From the NCBI GenBank assembly GCA_039024915.1, contig JBCCPK010000002.1, positions 496,001-560,000 on the forward strand: a DNA stretch of 64,000 bases, given 5' to 3'. The notes below the pieces were generated by a model. It worked only from the letters and a program-made list of their open reading frames with translations, was not told the DNA's origin and did not search any database. Origin of the DNA: Pseudomonadota bacterium. GTDB lineage: Bacteria > Pseudomonadota > Alphaproteobacteria > Rhizobiales > MH13. The translations under genes and the position numbers were made by a program. Of this stretch, positions 45,219 through 53,894 are shown piece by piece. How positions within the stretch are numbered: the first letter of the stretch is position 1; each line of letters starts with the position of its first letter.

Positions 45219-46820
45219 TCACTCGACCGTGACCCAACGCAGGATGAAAAAGTTATCCGAGCGCGGCGATAGCGATACGCCCTCTCGAACGCCCCATAGA
45301 ATGGGTTGGGAATACATCGGCACATAAGCCACCTCCTCCTGATAGAGAGCAGTGATCTCATCAAGCATGGCCTGCCGTGTGGCCTCGTCCACTTCGGATT
45401 GAACAGCGGGCAGAAGCTCATCGACGCGGACATTCGAGTAGGCACCGAAGTTCCACGACCCCAGCCGCGCCTCCTCATTGGGCGTGGAAACAAGGAACCG
45501 GATCGGGTGCTCATGGTCAAACGTACCCGGCGACCAGCCCAGCAGGTACATATCGAACTGATCGGCACGCAGTTCTGGCCAGTAGTTGGCGACGGGCATG
45601 GTTGTCAGATCGGCGGTGATGCCAATCTGCGCCAACATGCCGACAACTGCCTGGCAGACCGCCGCGTCATTTATGTAACGGTCGTTGGGGCAGACCAGCG
45701 AGAAAGTGAAGCCGTCCTCGTAGCCGGCCTCGGCAAGCAGGGCGCGAGCGCCATCGGGGTTGTACTCAAGCCGATCGCCGAGCCCTTCTGAGAAGCCGCG
45801 CATATCGGGCGTTACAAGCTGCGAAACCGGCTCGACCGCACCGCGCATGATCGTCGTGTTGATCGCATCAACATTGATGGCGTGATAGACCGCCTGCCGG
45901 ACGCGGGAATCCTGGAAGGGGTTGGGCGAGCCATCAAAGACCAATGTGTCGGCGTCATGCTTGAAGCCAAGCATCATGACGCGGGCTTCCTCGCCGACGA
46001 TGACGTCGATGCCATCGGTCTCTTGCAGCCGGGCGACATTCTGGATCGGCACCGGGTTGATGAAGTCGACATCGCCCGCAATGAGCGCCGCCAGCGCCGT
46101 CGCGTCCGACTGGATCGGCGTGTAAACGCCTTGGGTGATAGTGTGCTCGACCTCGCCCCACCAGCCATCGAAGGGCTCAAGCACCGTACGCACACCGGGC
46201 GACCGCTCGACCATCTGGAAAGCACCGGTGCCGTTCGTGTTGAGGGTCGTGAAACGCTCTTCATCGGTCGCGGGCGTCGCGGCACCGTTTTCCTCGGTCC
46301 ACTGCCTGTCCATGATCATGAAGTTGGCAATGGAGCCGGGGAAGATCGGGTTGGGTGCAGACGTCATGAAGTCGATGGTGAAATCATCGACGACAACAAC
46401 CTCGGTCACGGGTGCGAACCAGGAACGAACATCAGACGTCTCGCCGGAAGCACGCTCATAGGAAAAGAGCACATCGTCTGCTGTCAGCGCATTGCCATTG
46501 TGGAAGGTAACCCCTTGGCGCAAATGGAAGCGCCAGCCTTCGCCGCCCAACGCTTCCCAGCGCTCGGCAAGAGCCGGCTCGATCGCCATCGAGCGGTCGC
46601 GGCGCACCAGGCCTTCGTAAACATTGTTGAGAAAGCCCAAAACCGGCGCCGACGAGGCGGCATGCGGATCCATCGTGTTTGGGTCAGACGTTGTCGCCCA
46701 GCGGAAGGTTTCAGCGCTGGCCGGGGTAGCCGTGAAAGCTGTCGCGAGCGCCAATGCGGAGAGCGAAAGAACGAGAGATGATCTGCGGGAAGAGTGTGAA
46801 GACTTGCGTCTGAGGGCCAT
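45219..46820 (-). CDS. dppA: Dipeptide-type ABC importer solute-binding protein (family 5), copy 1
   Basis: A 533-residue periplasmic receptor. The N-terminus (MALRRKSSHSSRRSS, then a hydrophobic stretch to PASAETFRW) is a long Sec signal. Family 5 signatures are TMDPHAASSAPVLGFLNNVYEGL, ALAERWEALGGEGWRFHLRQGVTFHNG (in part), ADDVLFSYERA and the C-terminal LLGWSPGTFDHEHP. AGGAAA precedes the ATG at 46820. It is closely related to the copy upstream, with which it shares CPNDRYINDAAVCQAVVGML, so the pair arose by duplication. Confidence 0.94.
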   Translation of the reverse strand: MALRRKSSHSSRRSSLVLSLSALALATAFTATPASAETFRWATTSDPNTMDPHAASSAPVLGFLNNVYEGLVRRDRSMAIEPALAERWEALGGEGWRFHLRQGVTFHNGNALTADDVLFSYERASGETSDVRSWFAPVTEVVVVDDFTIDFMTSAPNPIFPGSIANFMIMDRQWTEENGAATPATDEERFTTLNTNGTGAFQMVERSPGVRTVLEPFDGWWGEVEHTITQGVYTPIQSDATALAALIAGDVDFINPVPIQNVARLQETDGIDVIVGEEARVMMLGFKHDADTLVFDGSPNPFQDSRVRQAVYHAINVDAINTTIMRGAVEPVSQLVTPDMRGFSEGLGDRLEYNPDGARALLAEAGYEDGFTFSLVCPNDRYINDAAVCQAVVGMLAQIGITADLTTMPVANYWPELRADQFDMYLLGWSPGTFDHEHPIRFLVSTPNEEARLGSWNFGAYSNVRVDELLPAVQSEVDEATRQAMLDEITALYQEEVAYVPMYSQPILWGVREGVSLSPRSDNFFILRWVTVE

Positions 46821-46933
46821 GAGTTTCCTACCCTGGTTGATGGCGCGATGCTGGGGATCGCGTCGCGCACAATATGAAAGCGTCAGCGTCGGCGCCCGCT
46901 TGTCCTGATCCGACTGACACCTGGTCCGCCGAA

Positions 46934-46960
46934 GGGGCAAGCAACCGTGTTGCTCGCCCC
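46934..46960 (-). terminator. Stem-loop between the two receptor genes
   Basis: GGGGCAAGCAAC (46934-46945) and GTTGCTCGCCCC (46949-46960) form 12 pairs in the minus-strand RNA, one as G-U, with a three-base loop. Only UUC follows, so it is a weak terminator or stability element downstream of dppA2. Confidence 0.6.
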
Positions 46961-46992
46961 AACAGCTTATTGGATTGGCTTTGCAAGCCCAA

Positions 46993-48585
46993 TCACATCC
47001 CGGTGAACTGGAGGAACTTGAAGTGCGGCTGGTCTTCCGGCTGCACGGGGAAGTCGATCCCTTCTTTCATGCCCCAATTGAGAACCTGATTGTGGATCGG
47101 GATGTACAGAACATCTTCCTGAACCTGGGCCCAGATATCGGAAATGGTCGCATTGCGCACATCGAGGTCAGTTTCAGACGCCAGCGAGACGATCATCTCA
47201 TCAACTTCAGGGTTCGAGTAGCCTGTGTTGTTCCACGAGCCATACTCATCCGTCGTTGAATGGACCAGGAAGTTGAAAATGTACTCGCTGTCGAACGTCG
47301 GCACGCCCCAGCCCAGCAGATAGAACTCGGTTTCCTGGTTCTGGATCAGCGGGAAATGGTTGGCGCGGGTTTGTGCCTCAAGATTTGCCGTAATGCCGAT
47401 TTGCGCCAGCATCCCTACAACGGCCTGACAGATCGCCTCATCATTGATGTAACGGTCATTGGGGCAGTTAAAGATGATCTCGAAACCATCGCCGTAGCCC
47501 GCCTCTTCCATGAGCGTCCGGGCGGTATCCATGTCGCCTTCGGGGATCATGTCGAGTTCTTCGGTCCACCCGTTGACGAAGGGCGGCATGATAACGCCGG
47601 TCGGCGCTGACTGACCACGCATCACGACTGTCTGGATAGCATCGCGGTTGACCGCCATGTTCACCGCCTGGCGCACGCGCACGTCGGCGAACGGGTTGGC
47701 GCCATCGACGCTGTCGGTGTCAAGGTCTTCTTCCCCTTGCTGCATGCCCAGGAAGATGACCCGGTTCTGCGCCGCTGTGACCACCTTCAAACCGTCGGTT
47801 TCGGCCACGCGCCCAAGGTCCTGCACCGGAATGTCCTGGATGATGTCAACTTCGCCCGACAAAAGCGCAGCAACGCGCGTCGCCTGGTTCTGGATCGGCG
47901 TGTAAATGATCTCCGTCACCTCAAGCGGAAATTCGCCGATACCCCAATAGTTGGGGTTTGCTGAAAGGACCGTCCGCACTTCCGGCTCGCGGCTAACGAG
48001 TTGGAAGGCGCCCGTTCCGTTGGCGTTCCGCGTGGCGAAGTTGGTTTCGCCGTTTGCGATGTCCTGCACATTGACCGTGTCGTTCGCTTCTGCCCACCCC
48101 TCATCCATCATGAACAGGTTGGTGAGGTTGCTGGGGAACAGCGGATTGGGTCCTTCGGTGCGGATGTGGACGGTAAGATCGTCAACCTTGGTGACCTCTG
48201 CAACGGAAGCCAGAAGCTCTTTCATCGCCGACGTCTCGCTCATCGCCCGGTTAAGCGAGAATACGACATCATCGGCGTTGAACTCGGCGCCATCATGGAA
48301 GGTCACGCCCTCGCGCAGAGTGAAAACCCAAACGGTCGGATCATCGGTATGCGGTGCCCAGTCGGTGGCAAGCGCGGGAATGATCTGCCCGGCCATGTCG
48401 CGCTGCAAGAGCCCCTCGTAAATCTGGTGCGCGAGCGTATGGGTCGGCCCCTCGTTCTGCGCGTGAGGATCGAGCGTCAACGAGTCGCCAACGCGCGCCC
48501 AGCGGAGCGTTTCAGCGTTGGCGGCACCGGCCAGCATGGTCGCCCCCATAAGGACGGCGGCGGTGCGGATAAGTGTGGATTTCAT
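46993..48585 (-). CDS. dppA: Dipeptide-type ABC importer solute-binding protein (family 5), copy 2
   Basis: A 530-residue receptor, first of the cluster. The signal peptide is MKSTLIRTAAVLMGATMLAG to ANAETLRW. Family 5 motifs are LTLDPHAQNEGPTHTLAHQIYEGL (in part), WVFTLREGVTFHDGAEFNADD and FYLLGWGVPTFDSEYIF. GGGAG precedes the ATG at 48585. It shares the segment around NDRYINDEAICQAVVGMLAQ with copy 1 but differs elsewhere, suggesting different ligands using the same permease. Confidence 0.94.
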   Translation of the reverse strand: MKSTLIRTAAVLMGATMLAGAANAETLRWARVGDSLTLDPHAQNEGPTHTLAHQIYEGLLQRDMAGQIIPALATDWAPHTDDPTVWVFTLREGVTFHDGAEFNADDVVFSLNRAMSETSAMKELLASVAEVTKVDDLTVHIRTEGPNPLFPSNLTNLFMMDEGWAEANDTVNVQDIANGETNFATRNANGTGAFQLVSREPEVRTVLSANPNYWGIGEFPLEVTEIIYTPIQNQATRVAALLSGEVDIIQDIPVQDLGRVAETDGLKVVTAAQNRVIFLGMQQGEEDLDTDSVDGANPFADVRVRQAVNMAVNRDAIQTVVMRGQSAPTGVIMPPFVNGWTEELDMIPEGDMDTARTLMEEAGYGDGFEIIFNCPNDRYINDEAICQAVVGMLAQIGITANLEAQTRANHFPLIQNQETEFYLLGWGVPTFDSEYIFNFLVHSTTDEYGSWNNTGYSNPEVDEMIVSLASETDLDVRNATISDIWAQVQEDVLYIPIHNQVLNWGMKEGIDFPVQPEDQPHFKFLQFTGM

Positions 48586-48767
48586 AAAGTGGACTCCCTG
48601 TTGCATCGCTGCCGGCTTTTGACCCACGCGGGCGATTGGCTTGCGATGATTGCGCGAGTTAATCGCAACCCAAGGGATTTGTCACCCACAACAACGATAC
48701 TCAATGCCCTGCTTTTGAGCACCGCCTGTAAAAGAGGCGAGCGTCTATCTTTCGATATCTTCTGACA

Positions 48768-49625
48768 TCATTGGGCAAACCAGCCGGGCGTAAAGTCAGC
48801 CACCTCATCAAGCAGCAGGGCAAATTGCTCAACCTGATGGGCAATGATGCGCTGCCCCTGTTCTGCGGTGGCCGCGGCAGCGCTACCGACAACCCCGGCG
48901 GCGTTCAGGTCCCGGCCCATCCAACCGAACCCGATTGGCCCATAAGCACGCAAGAGATGATAGCGCTCGGCGAGGTCTCCCTGCAGACTGGGAAAGGATC
49001 TTGCTTCGCCCATCGCAACATAGTCGGGTCGCAAGGCCAGCATCAGAGCGGTCTCAAGGTGGCCACCATGCACATCAACAGCACGCGCGGTCTCGGCGAT
49101 GATGCCTCCGGGAAGCCCCAGTCGCATCCAGTTGGTGGCAACACACAGCATGCCGAACTCTTGCCGGATCGCGTGGCTTGCATCGACCATCACCCCGACA
49201 TTGCCGCCATGGGCGTTGATAAGGACAAGCTTGCGCACACCCGCGCGGTGAACACTGGCAGCAACCGCAAAGACCATTTCAATCGTCAATTCGCGCCCCA
49301 GTGACACGGTGCCGGGCGCATCGACGTGTTCGACTGAGTTGGCGATCTGCATTGCAGGCAAGACAAGCACATCGGCAGACTGCAAAGGCGCGCCTCGAAG
49401 CGCTGCGATCATTCCCTGGCTGATTTGCGCATCGGTGCCAACAGGCAGATGCGGGCCATGCTGTTCGATCGCACCCAGAGGAAGAACAGCGACAGCTTCT
49501 CCCAACCGAGAACGCTCAAAGTCGCTCGCCCTAAGATCTGACCAAAAGCTGACGCTGCCTTGGCTCACCCGTTGATCCCTATGCATCGAAACTGCCGGAC
49601 CCATGACGAGGTCTCGCCGCCTCAT
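48768..49625 (-). CDS. Creatininase-family amidohydrolase
   Basis: A 285-residue metal-dependent amidohydrolase of the creatininase fold. Metal ligands are visible in LPLGAIEQHGPHLPVGTD, INAHGGN and DVHGGHLETALML. Members open cyclic amides such as creatinine, or act in riboflavin or mycofactocin pathways; specificity is unknown. Several in-frame starts exist (49625, 49604, 49586) and none has a strong ribosome binding site. It is the first minus-strand gene of the dipeptide ABC cluster, so its substrate may enter through that importer. Confidence 0.88.
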   Translation of the reverse strand: MRRRDLVMGPAVSMHRDQRVSQGSVSFWSDLRASDFERSRLGEAVAVLPLGAIEQHGPHLPVGTDAQISQGMIAALRGAPLQSADVLVLPAMQIANSVEHVDAPGTVSLGRELTIEMVFAVAASVHRAGVRKLVLINAHGGNVGVMVDASHAIRQEFGMLCVATNWMRLGLPGGIIAETARAVDVHGGHLETALMLALRPDYVAMGEARSFPSLQGDLAERYHLLRAYGPIGFGWMGRDLNAAGVVGSAAAATAEQGQRIIAHQVEQFALLLDEVADFTPGWFAQ

Positions 49626-50033
49626 GGTGCAGGCTTCGCTGTTTAGAGCGCCTCCGCACCCAAGCCAAGCGCGCCAAGACCCAACCAAACCATCGCACGC
49701 ATCATTTCCGAACGCGGAGAAAAACCCGGCTCGCTCCGCTCGAAAACCGAAATGCCAGCATTTCAATCGAATTTGATATAATATAAATTCAAATATAAAT
49801 CGAATAAAAATCAATATTTAGCGAAAAATTGAAATATAGATTATCCATCTTCATTCAGTAATCGAGTTTACGATTCCGAAGAAAGCGGGGTTTTAGTCGG
49901 ATGTAGGGGTTAAAATTGCAGAGCTTGTTCGATGAAAGCTCGCGTTAATCTAGAAAGATAACTATAGAAGTGCTTTCGAATCGATTTTTAACCGGCTTGT
50001 TGTAAGACAGCGTCACAACTTCAGTGGGGCAAC
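49626..50033. other. AT-rich divergent region between creatininase and marR
   Basis: The 408 bp contain no convincing gene. From about 49755 to 49860 the sequence is extremely AT-rich, unlike its surroundings. Two inverted repeats are visible: GAAATG-CCAG-CATTTC (49749-49764) and GAATTT/AAATTC arms (49769-49774, 49785-49790). These are candidate sites for the divergent MarR protein. Confidence 0.55.
49749..49790. promoter_or_regulatory. Pair of operator-like inverted repeats
   Basis: The perfect 6-4-6 repeat GAAATG-CCAG-CATTTC is followed five bases later by GAATTT-N10-AAATTC. MarR proteins often bind AT-rich palindromes of this size near their own gene. Assignment to the adjacent regulator is inference. 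Confidence 0.4.
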
Positions 50034-50534
50034 ATGAGCTACAATCTACGCAAGTCGGTCACGTACCATCTCGCCCAAGCTGCGAAGGCTCACCGCCATC
50101 GCGCAGCGTCGGTGCTTGGCCAATTGAAAATTTATCCTGGGCAGGATCAGATCCTCAAAGCGCTTGCTGAGGAGGATGGTCAGTCAATGACCGCATTGGC
50201 GCTGACGCTTTCGGTCCAACCACCAACGATCACGAAAATGGTGGCGCGTTTGAGCGCACAAAACCTCGTGGAGCGACGGCAGTCTGTTTCCGATGCGCGG
50301 GCGGCACGTGTCTTTCTGACGGACGATGGGCGTGCACTTATCAGTGAGCTGGACGGTGCGCTCGCAACGTTGGAGAATGAGGCTCTGACCGATATTGATC
50401 CGCGCGAGAGCGATAAGCTTAGAACACTTCTGCGCAAGGTCGAGGACAACCTTCTCGGTCGAACCAATGGGCAGCCTAACGCTGATCGCGGCGGCAGGGA
50501 CGACACGGCGCCAAGCCGACTCGCCACGGGCTAA
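50034..50534 (+). CDS. MarR-family transcriptional regulator
   Basis: A 166-residue dimeric winged-helix regulator. The central region matches the family: LGQLKIYPGQDQILKAL, then the recognition helix LTLSVQPPTITKMVARLSAQNLVERR (in part), and the wing SDARAARVFLTDDGRALI. The C-terminal 30 residues are polar and probably disordered. It begins the plus-strand group MarR, EamA exporter and aminotransferase, and is divergent from the creatininase gene. Confidence 0.92.
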   Translation: MSYNLRKSVTYHLAQAAKAHRHRAASVLGQLKIYPGQDQILKALAEEDGQSMTALALTLSVQPPTITKMVARLSAQNLVERRQSVSDARAARVFLTDDGRALISELDGALATLENEALTDIDPRESDKLRTLLRKVEDNLLGRTNGQPNADRGGRDDTAPSRLATG

Positions 50535-50593
50535 CTTAGCCAAAACCGAGCGTTCAATGGACGGCCTGCGCCCGCAATGATAGGGCGCAGGCC

Positions 50594-51529
50594 ATGCCGC
50601 TCGCGCAAGCCAAGCCCACAGGACCCTCATCAGCAGCCACAATGCTATCGATCAGCTTGATGATCATGGCCGTGGCACTGTTTTCTCTGCTCGATGCGAT
50701 GGGAAAGCATCTGGGTGCATCGCTACCTATCTTGCAGGTTGCCTGGGTGCGGTTTGCAACGCATCTGCTGTTCTGTTTCGCATTCCTGCAGCTTTGGCGT
50801 CACCCCGGTCGACTCAAAACCGACCGCCCTTGGCTTCAGATCACGCGTGGGCTGCTGCTGCTTGGCACCACCGTCTTCAATTTCTTTGCGCTCCAGCATC
50901 TCCAGCTCGCCGAGACCGCGTCCATCATGTTCAGTGCGCCGATTGTGGTCGCTGCGCTGGCGGTTCCGTTGCTCGGCGAGCATGTCGGCGTGCGCCGCTG
51001 GGCAGCGATTGCGGTGGGTTTCATCGGGGTCTTGATTGTCACGCGGCCAGGCCTCGATGGCCTGGGCTGGCCTGCGCTTATTGCCGTGGCATCGATGACC
51101 TGCTTTGCCTTCTATTCGCTGACCACACGCCTGCTTGCGACTGGTCAAGATGCGGCATCGCTCGTGTTTTACTCGGCGGCTGTTCCTGCAATCGTCATCA
51201 TGCCAATCGGCATCTTTGTCTGGGTCTGGCCGACCGATGGTCTTACCTGGCTTATCCTTCTCAGCACAGGCTTGGTCGGCGGCGTCGGGCATTGGCTTCT
51301 CGTCAAGGCACATCAGCGTGCCGACGCATCCACCCTCTCGCCGTTCATCTACACCCAGATCGTTTGGATGATCGGCCTTGGCTGGTTGTGGTTCGGCGAC
51401 ATCCCAACATCTTGGACGCTGATTGGCGCGGCGATTATCATTGGATCGGGCTTGTACATTCTTTATCGCGAAACCATCGTTGGGCGCAGGCCACCAGCCT
51501 CCAACGCCTCCAAAGAGATTTCGTCATGA
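50594..51529 (+). CDS. EamA-family (DMT superfamily) exporter
   Basis: A 311-residue inner-membrane protein with ten predicted helices in two EamA repeats (about residues 17-150 and 165-300). Signatures include LLDAMGKHLGASLPILQVAWVRF, NFFALQHLQLAETASIMFSAPIVVAALAVPLLGEHV (in part) and the second-repeat end DIPTSWTLIGAAIIIGSGLYI. Its stop overlaps the aminotransferase start (ATGA), so the two are coupled. It may export an amino acid or an aminotransferase-linked metabolite. A start at 50642 is an alternative. Confidence 0.9.
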   Translation: MPLAQAKPTGPSSAATMLSISLMIMAVALFSLLDAMGKHLGASLPILQVAWVRFATHLLFCFAFLQLWRHPGRLKTDRPWLQITRGLLLLGTTVFNFFALQHLQLAETASIMFSAPIVVAALAVPLLGEHVGVRRWAAIAVGFIGVLIVTRPGLDGLGWPALIAVASMTCFAFYSLTTRLLATGQDAASLVFYSAAVPAIVIMPIGIFVWVWPTDGLTWLILLSTGLVGGVGHWLLVKAHQRADASTLSPFIYTQIVWMIGLGWLWFGDIPTSWTLIGAAIIIGSGLYILYRETIVGRRPPASNASKEISS

Positions 51530-52719
51530 TTGATACAAATTCCGCCTTTGATCGCATTGGCGAAGAGAACGCTTTTGCCGTTCTGGCGCGGGCGCAAGCG
51601 CTGGCCGCCTCGGGCGGCGTCGATGGCAAAGCTGTCATCAATCTAGGCATCGGACAGCCGGACTTCGCGACGCCAACCTTTATCGTCGACGCAGCGATAA
51701 AGGCCCTGCGAGACGGCCATCACGGCTACACCGATGCGCGCGGTATCCCAAAGGTTCGTGAGGGAGTGGCGGCCTATACCCATGCTCGAACGGGAACCGA
51801 TGTCCCGCCGGATAACGTTCTCATCGTGCCGGGCGGCAAGGTTACAATGTTCGCTGCGATCCTCATGATGGGCGGACCGGGCAAGCAGATCATCTATCCC
51901 GATCCGGGGTTTCCGATCTACCGGTCGATGATCGAGTTTACCGGCGCCACCGCCGTTCCGCTTCCCATCACCGAAGCAAACGGGTTTGCCTTCAGGGCCC
52001 AGGACGTGCTGGAGGCGATCACCCCCGCCACGACGTTGGTTATCATCAACTCGCCGGCCAATCCGACCGGTGGCGTGACCCCAAAGGCTGAGATCGATGC
52101 GCTGGTACGGGGGCTCGAGGCACACCCGGATGTGGCGATCCTCTCGGACGAAATCTACGATCGCATGACCTACGATGGCGATGAGCCCGCTGATAGGCAC
52201 ATCAGCCTGCTGAGCTATCCATCCATTCGCGACCGGCTGATCGTCCTGAACGGCTGGTCAAAAACGTGGGCCATGACAGGCTGGCGAATGGGGTGGTCAA
52301 TCTGGCCCGACGCGCTGATCGATAAGGCCCGCAAACTTGCGGTTAATTGCTGGAGTTGCGTGAATGCCCCCAGCCAATGGGCGGGTCTGGCAGCGCTTGA
52401 GGGTCCTACTGACCCCGTGGACGACATGATGGCAGCGTTCGCCAAGCGCCGGCGGCTTGTGATCGACGGTCTCAATGCGCTGCCCGGTGTATCCTGCATC
52501 GAGCCCGAAGGCGCCTTTTACGCCTTTGCAAACGTAAAGCACACCGGCTTCAAGGCGAAGGCGCTCGCCTCCGAACTACTGGAGCGAGAAGGCGTTGCTT
52601 TGGTTGGAGGTCCGGACTTTGGCACCCTTGGGGAGGGTTTCGTGCGCCTGTCCTATGCGGCTTCTGCGGAGCAGATCGAAGAGGCCTTGGATCGCATGCA
52701 GGGCTTCCTCAGTCGCTAA
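51526..52719 (+). CDS. PLP-dependent aminotransferase, class I/II
   Basis: A 397-residue fold-type I aminotransferase. It shows INLGIGQPDFATP, YTDARGIPKVREGVA, NSPANPTGG, the PLP-binding Asp/Tyr in LSDEIYDRMTYDG, the Schiff-base Lys in LNGWSKTWAMTGWRMGW and a terminal Arg region, EGFVRLSYA. It belongs to the aspartate/aromatic group; the exact substrate is open. The start at 51526 overlaps the EamA stop and follows AAAGAGAT. A much longer upstream reading frame is an out-of-frame shadow of the EamA gene. Confidence 0.94.
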   Translation: MIDTNSAFDRIGEENAFAVLARAQALAASGGVDGKAVINLGIGQPDFATPTFIVDAAIKALRDGHHGYTDARGIPKVREGVAAYTHARTGTDVPPDNVLIVPGGKVTMFAAILMMGGPGKQIIYPDPGFPIYRSMIEFTGATAVPLPITEANGFAFRAQDVLEAITPATTLVIINSPANPTGGVTPKAEIDALVRGLEAHPDVAILSDEIYDRMTYDGDEPADRHISLLSYPSIRDRLIVLNGWSKTWAMTGWRMGWSIWPDALIDKARKLAVNCWSCVNAPSQWAGLAALEGPTDPVDDMMAAFAKRRRLVIDGLNALPGVSCIEPEGAFYAFANVKHTGFKAKALASELLEREGVALVGGPDFGTLGEGFVRLSYAASAEQIEEALDRMQGFLSR

Positions 52720-52731
52720 GCGGCGCGTTGC

Positions 52732-53223
52732 TTAAAAGAACGGCGTCATCGCCAAACCGGTCAGGATGGGTATGGGCGCCGATACAAGCAGCCGCATCGC
52801 GGTAACCCGCCGAGGGACAATAGCGATCTCCCAGATCAGAGTGCGCTGCAGGCTGACCAACGCCCAAGCGGTAACGAACACACCAATAATAGGCACCGAC
52901 GCACCCGCCTTGATCGCAGCGGCGCCTAGGGCGAAGCCAACGACTGGACCGCCGGGCACCAAAACACCAATGATGTAGGCGATCGCGTATCCACTCACGC
53001 CGGCGCCTTCGCCAAGGTAGGTTTGCGCAAGTTCGGACGGAACGAGGGCAGCGATGAAGCCCGCGCCCAGGATCCCGACAGTAAGCTGAGGCAGGATACG
53101 AATGAACTGGTCGAGCGCTTCCGCAAAGCCTTCCCTAACCAGAACGCGGTCACGCCGCGCTGCGGCTACGATCATGCCCGCCGCAAGCACGTAGAGAAAC
53201 AGCGCGAAGCCAAGAACGATCAT
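52732..53223 (-). CDS. Permease, C-terminal half of a split YraQ/ArsP-like transporter
   Basis: A 163-residue membrane protein with four to five helices. The helix-breaking motif GVLVPGGPVVGFALGAAAIKAG matches the PGGP motif of its neighbour. It resembles half of the DUF318/ArsP-like permeases, which are normally one chain of about 300 or more residues with two such repeats. Start and stop overlap the next gene by four bases (ATGA). The substrate is unknown. Confidence 0.6.
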   Translation of the reverse strand: MIVLGFALFLYVLAAGMIVAAARRDRVLVREGFAEALDQFIRILPQLTVGILGAGFIAALVPSELAQTYLGEGAGVSGYAIAYIIGVLVPGGPVVGFALGAAAIKAGASVPIIGVFVTAWALVSLQRTLIWEIAIVPRRVTAMRLLVSAPIPILTGLAMTPFF

Positions 53224-53798
53224 TCATCGATCTCCGGCTTAGGCTTACGGCTATCGGCATCACGCTCATCATCCGTTCGCCCTGGCAAGAGACGCGCAGC
53301 AACCCCGCACAGGATGGGGACCGGAAGCGATACCAGCGTTCGGACGATGACAAACTCGGTTCCGAAGAAGGACAATTCCCAGACGATCGCCCGATTGATG
53401 CCAACCGTCAACCACGCGGTGATAAAGGCGATCGTCGAGCCGCGGTCAGCTCCCGAAAGGTAAAGCGATGTGGCGATTGGAAAGATCGTGAAGGGGCCGC
53501 CGGGGATCGTTGCGCCCGCAAGCGTCGCCACCACCAACCCCTTGAGGCCGGATCTTTCTCCGATCCAGCGCGCCACCACCTCCTTGGGCAACAGGACCCG
53601 CAGAAAGGCCGCTACCAGCACACCGCCGATGACCTTGGGAAGGATCGTCAGCCAAAGTAGTATATCGTCCCATAGAATCTCCTGAAAGCGGCTCAGGCCG
53701 TCGCGCACATAGACGCCAACGGCCGCCCCGCCCGACAGGACGAGGATGAACACAAAACCAATATCTTTATGCAGCGGTTGGCGCCGAGGACCGGCCAT
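53220..53798 (-). CDS. Permease, N-terminal half of a split YraQ/ArsP-like transporter
   Basis: A 192-residue membrane protein with five helices and the motif LAGATIPGGPFTIFPIATSLYLSG, matching PGGP in the following gene. LLPKEVVARWIGERSGLKG and the other half's LVPSELAQTYLGEGAGVSG line up, showing that the halves are internal-repeat relatives. Residues 172-192 are a charged tail. The ATG at 53798 begins MAGPRRQPLHKDIGFVF; an upstream start at 53855 adds no similarity. It is translationally coupled to the second half. Confidence 0.6.
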   Translation of the reverse strand: MAGPRRQPLHKDIGFVFILVLSGGAAVGVYVRDGLSRFQEILWDDILLWLTILPKVIGGVLVAAFLRVLLPKEVVARWIGERSGLKGLVVATLAGATIPGGPFTIFPIATSLYLSGADRGSTIAFITAWLTVGINRAIVWELSFFGTEFVIVRTLVSLPVPILCGVAARLLPGRTDDERDADSRKPKPEIDE

Positions 53799-53894
53799 CG
53801 CGTCACCAATGTGGAGAAGACCCTTTGGGTAGCACGGCCTGCCCGAGACGCACAATCGCCCGCCAACCAGCCGGCTCTGCGGGACACATTAAAA

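Noticed and set aside
50794-51525. Long upstream extension of the aminotransferase frame
   Set aside because: It is an out-of-frame reading of the EamA exporter gene; the true start overlaps the EamA stop as ATGA.
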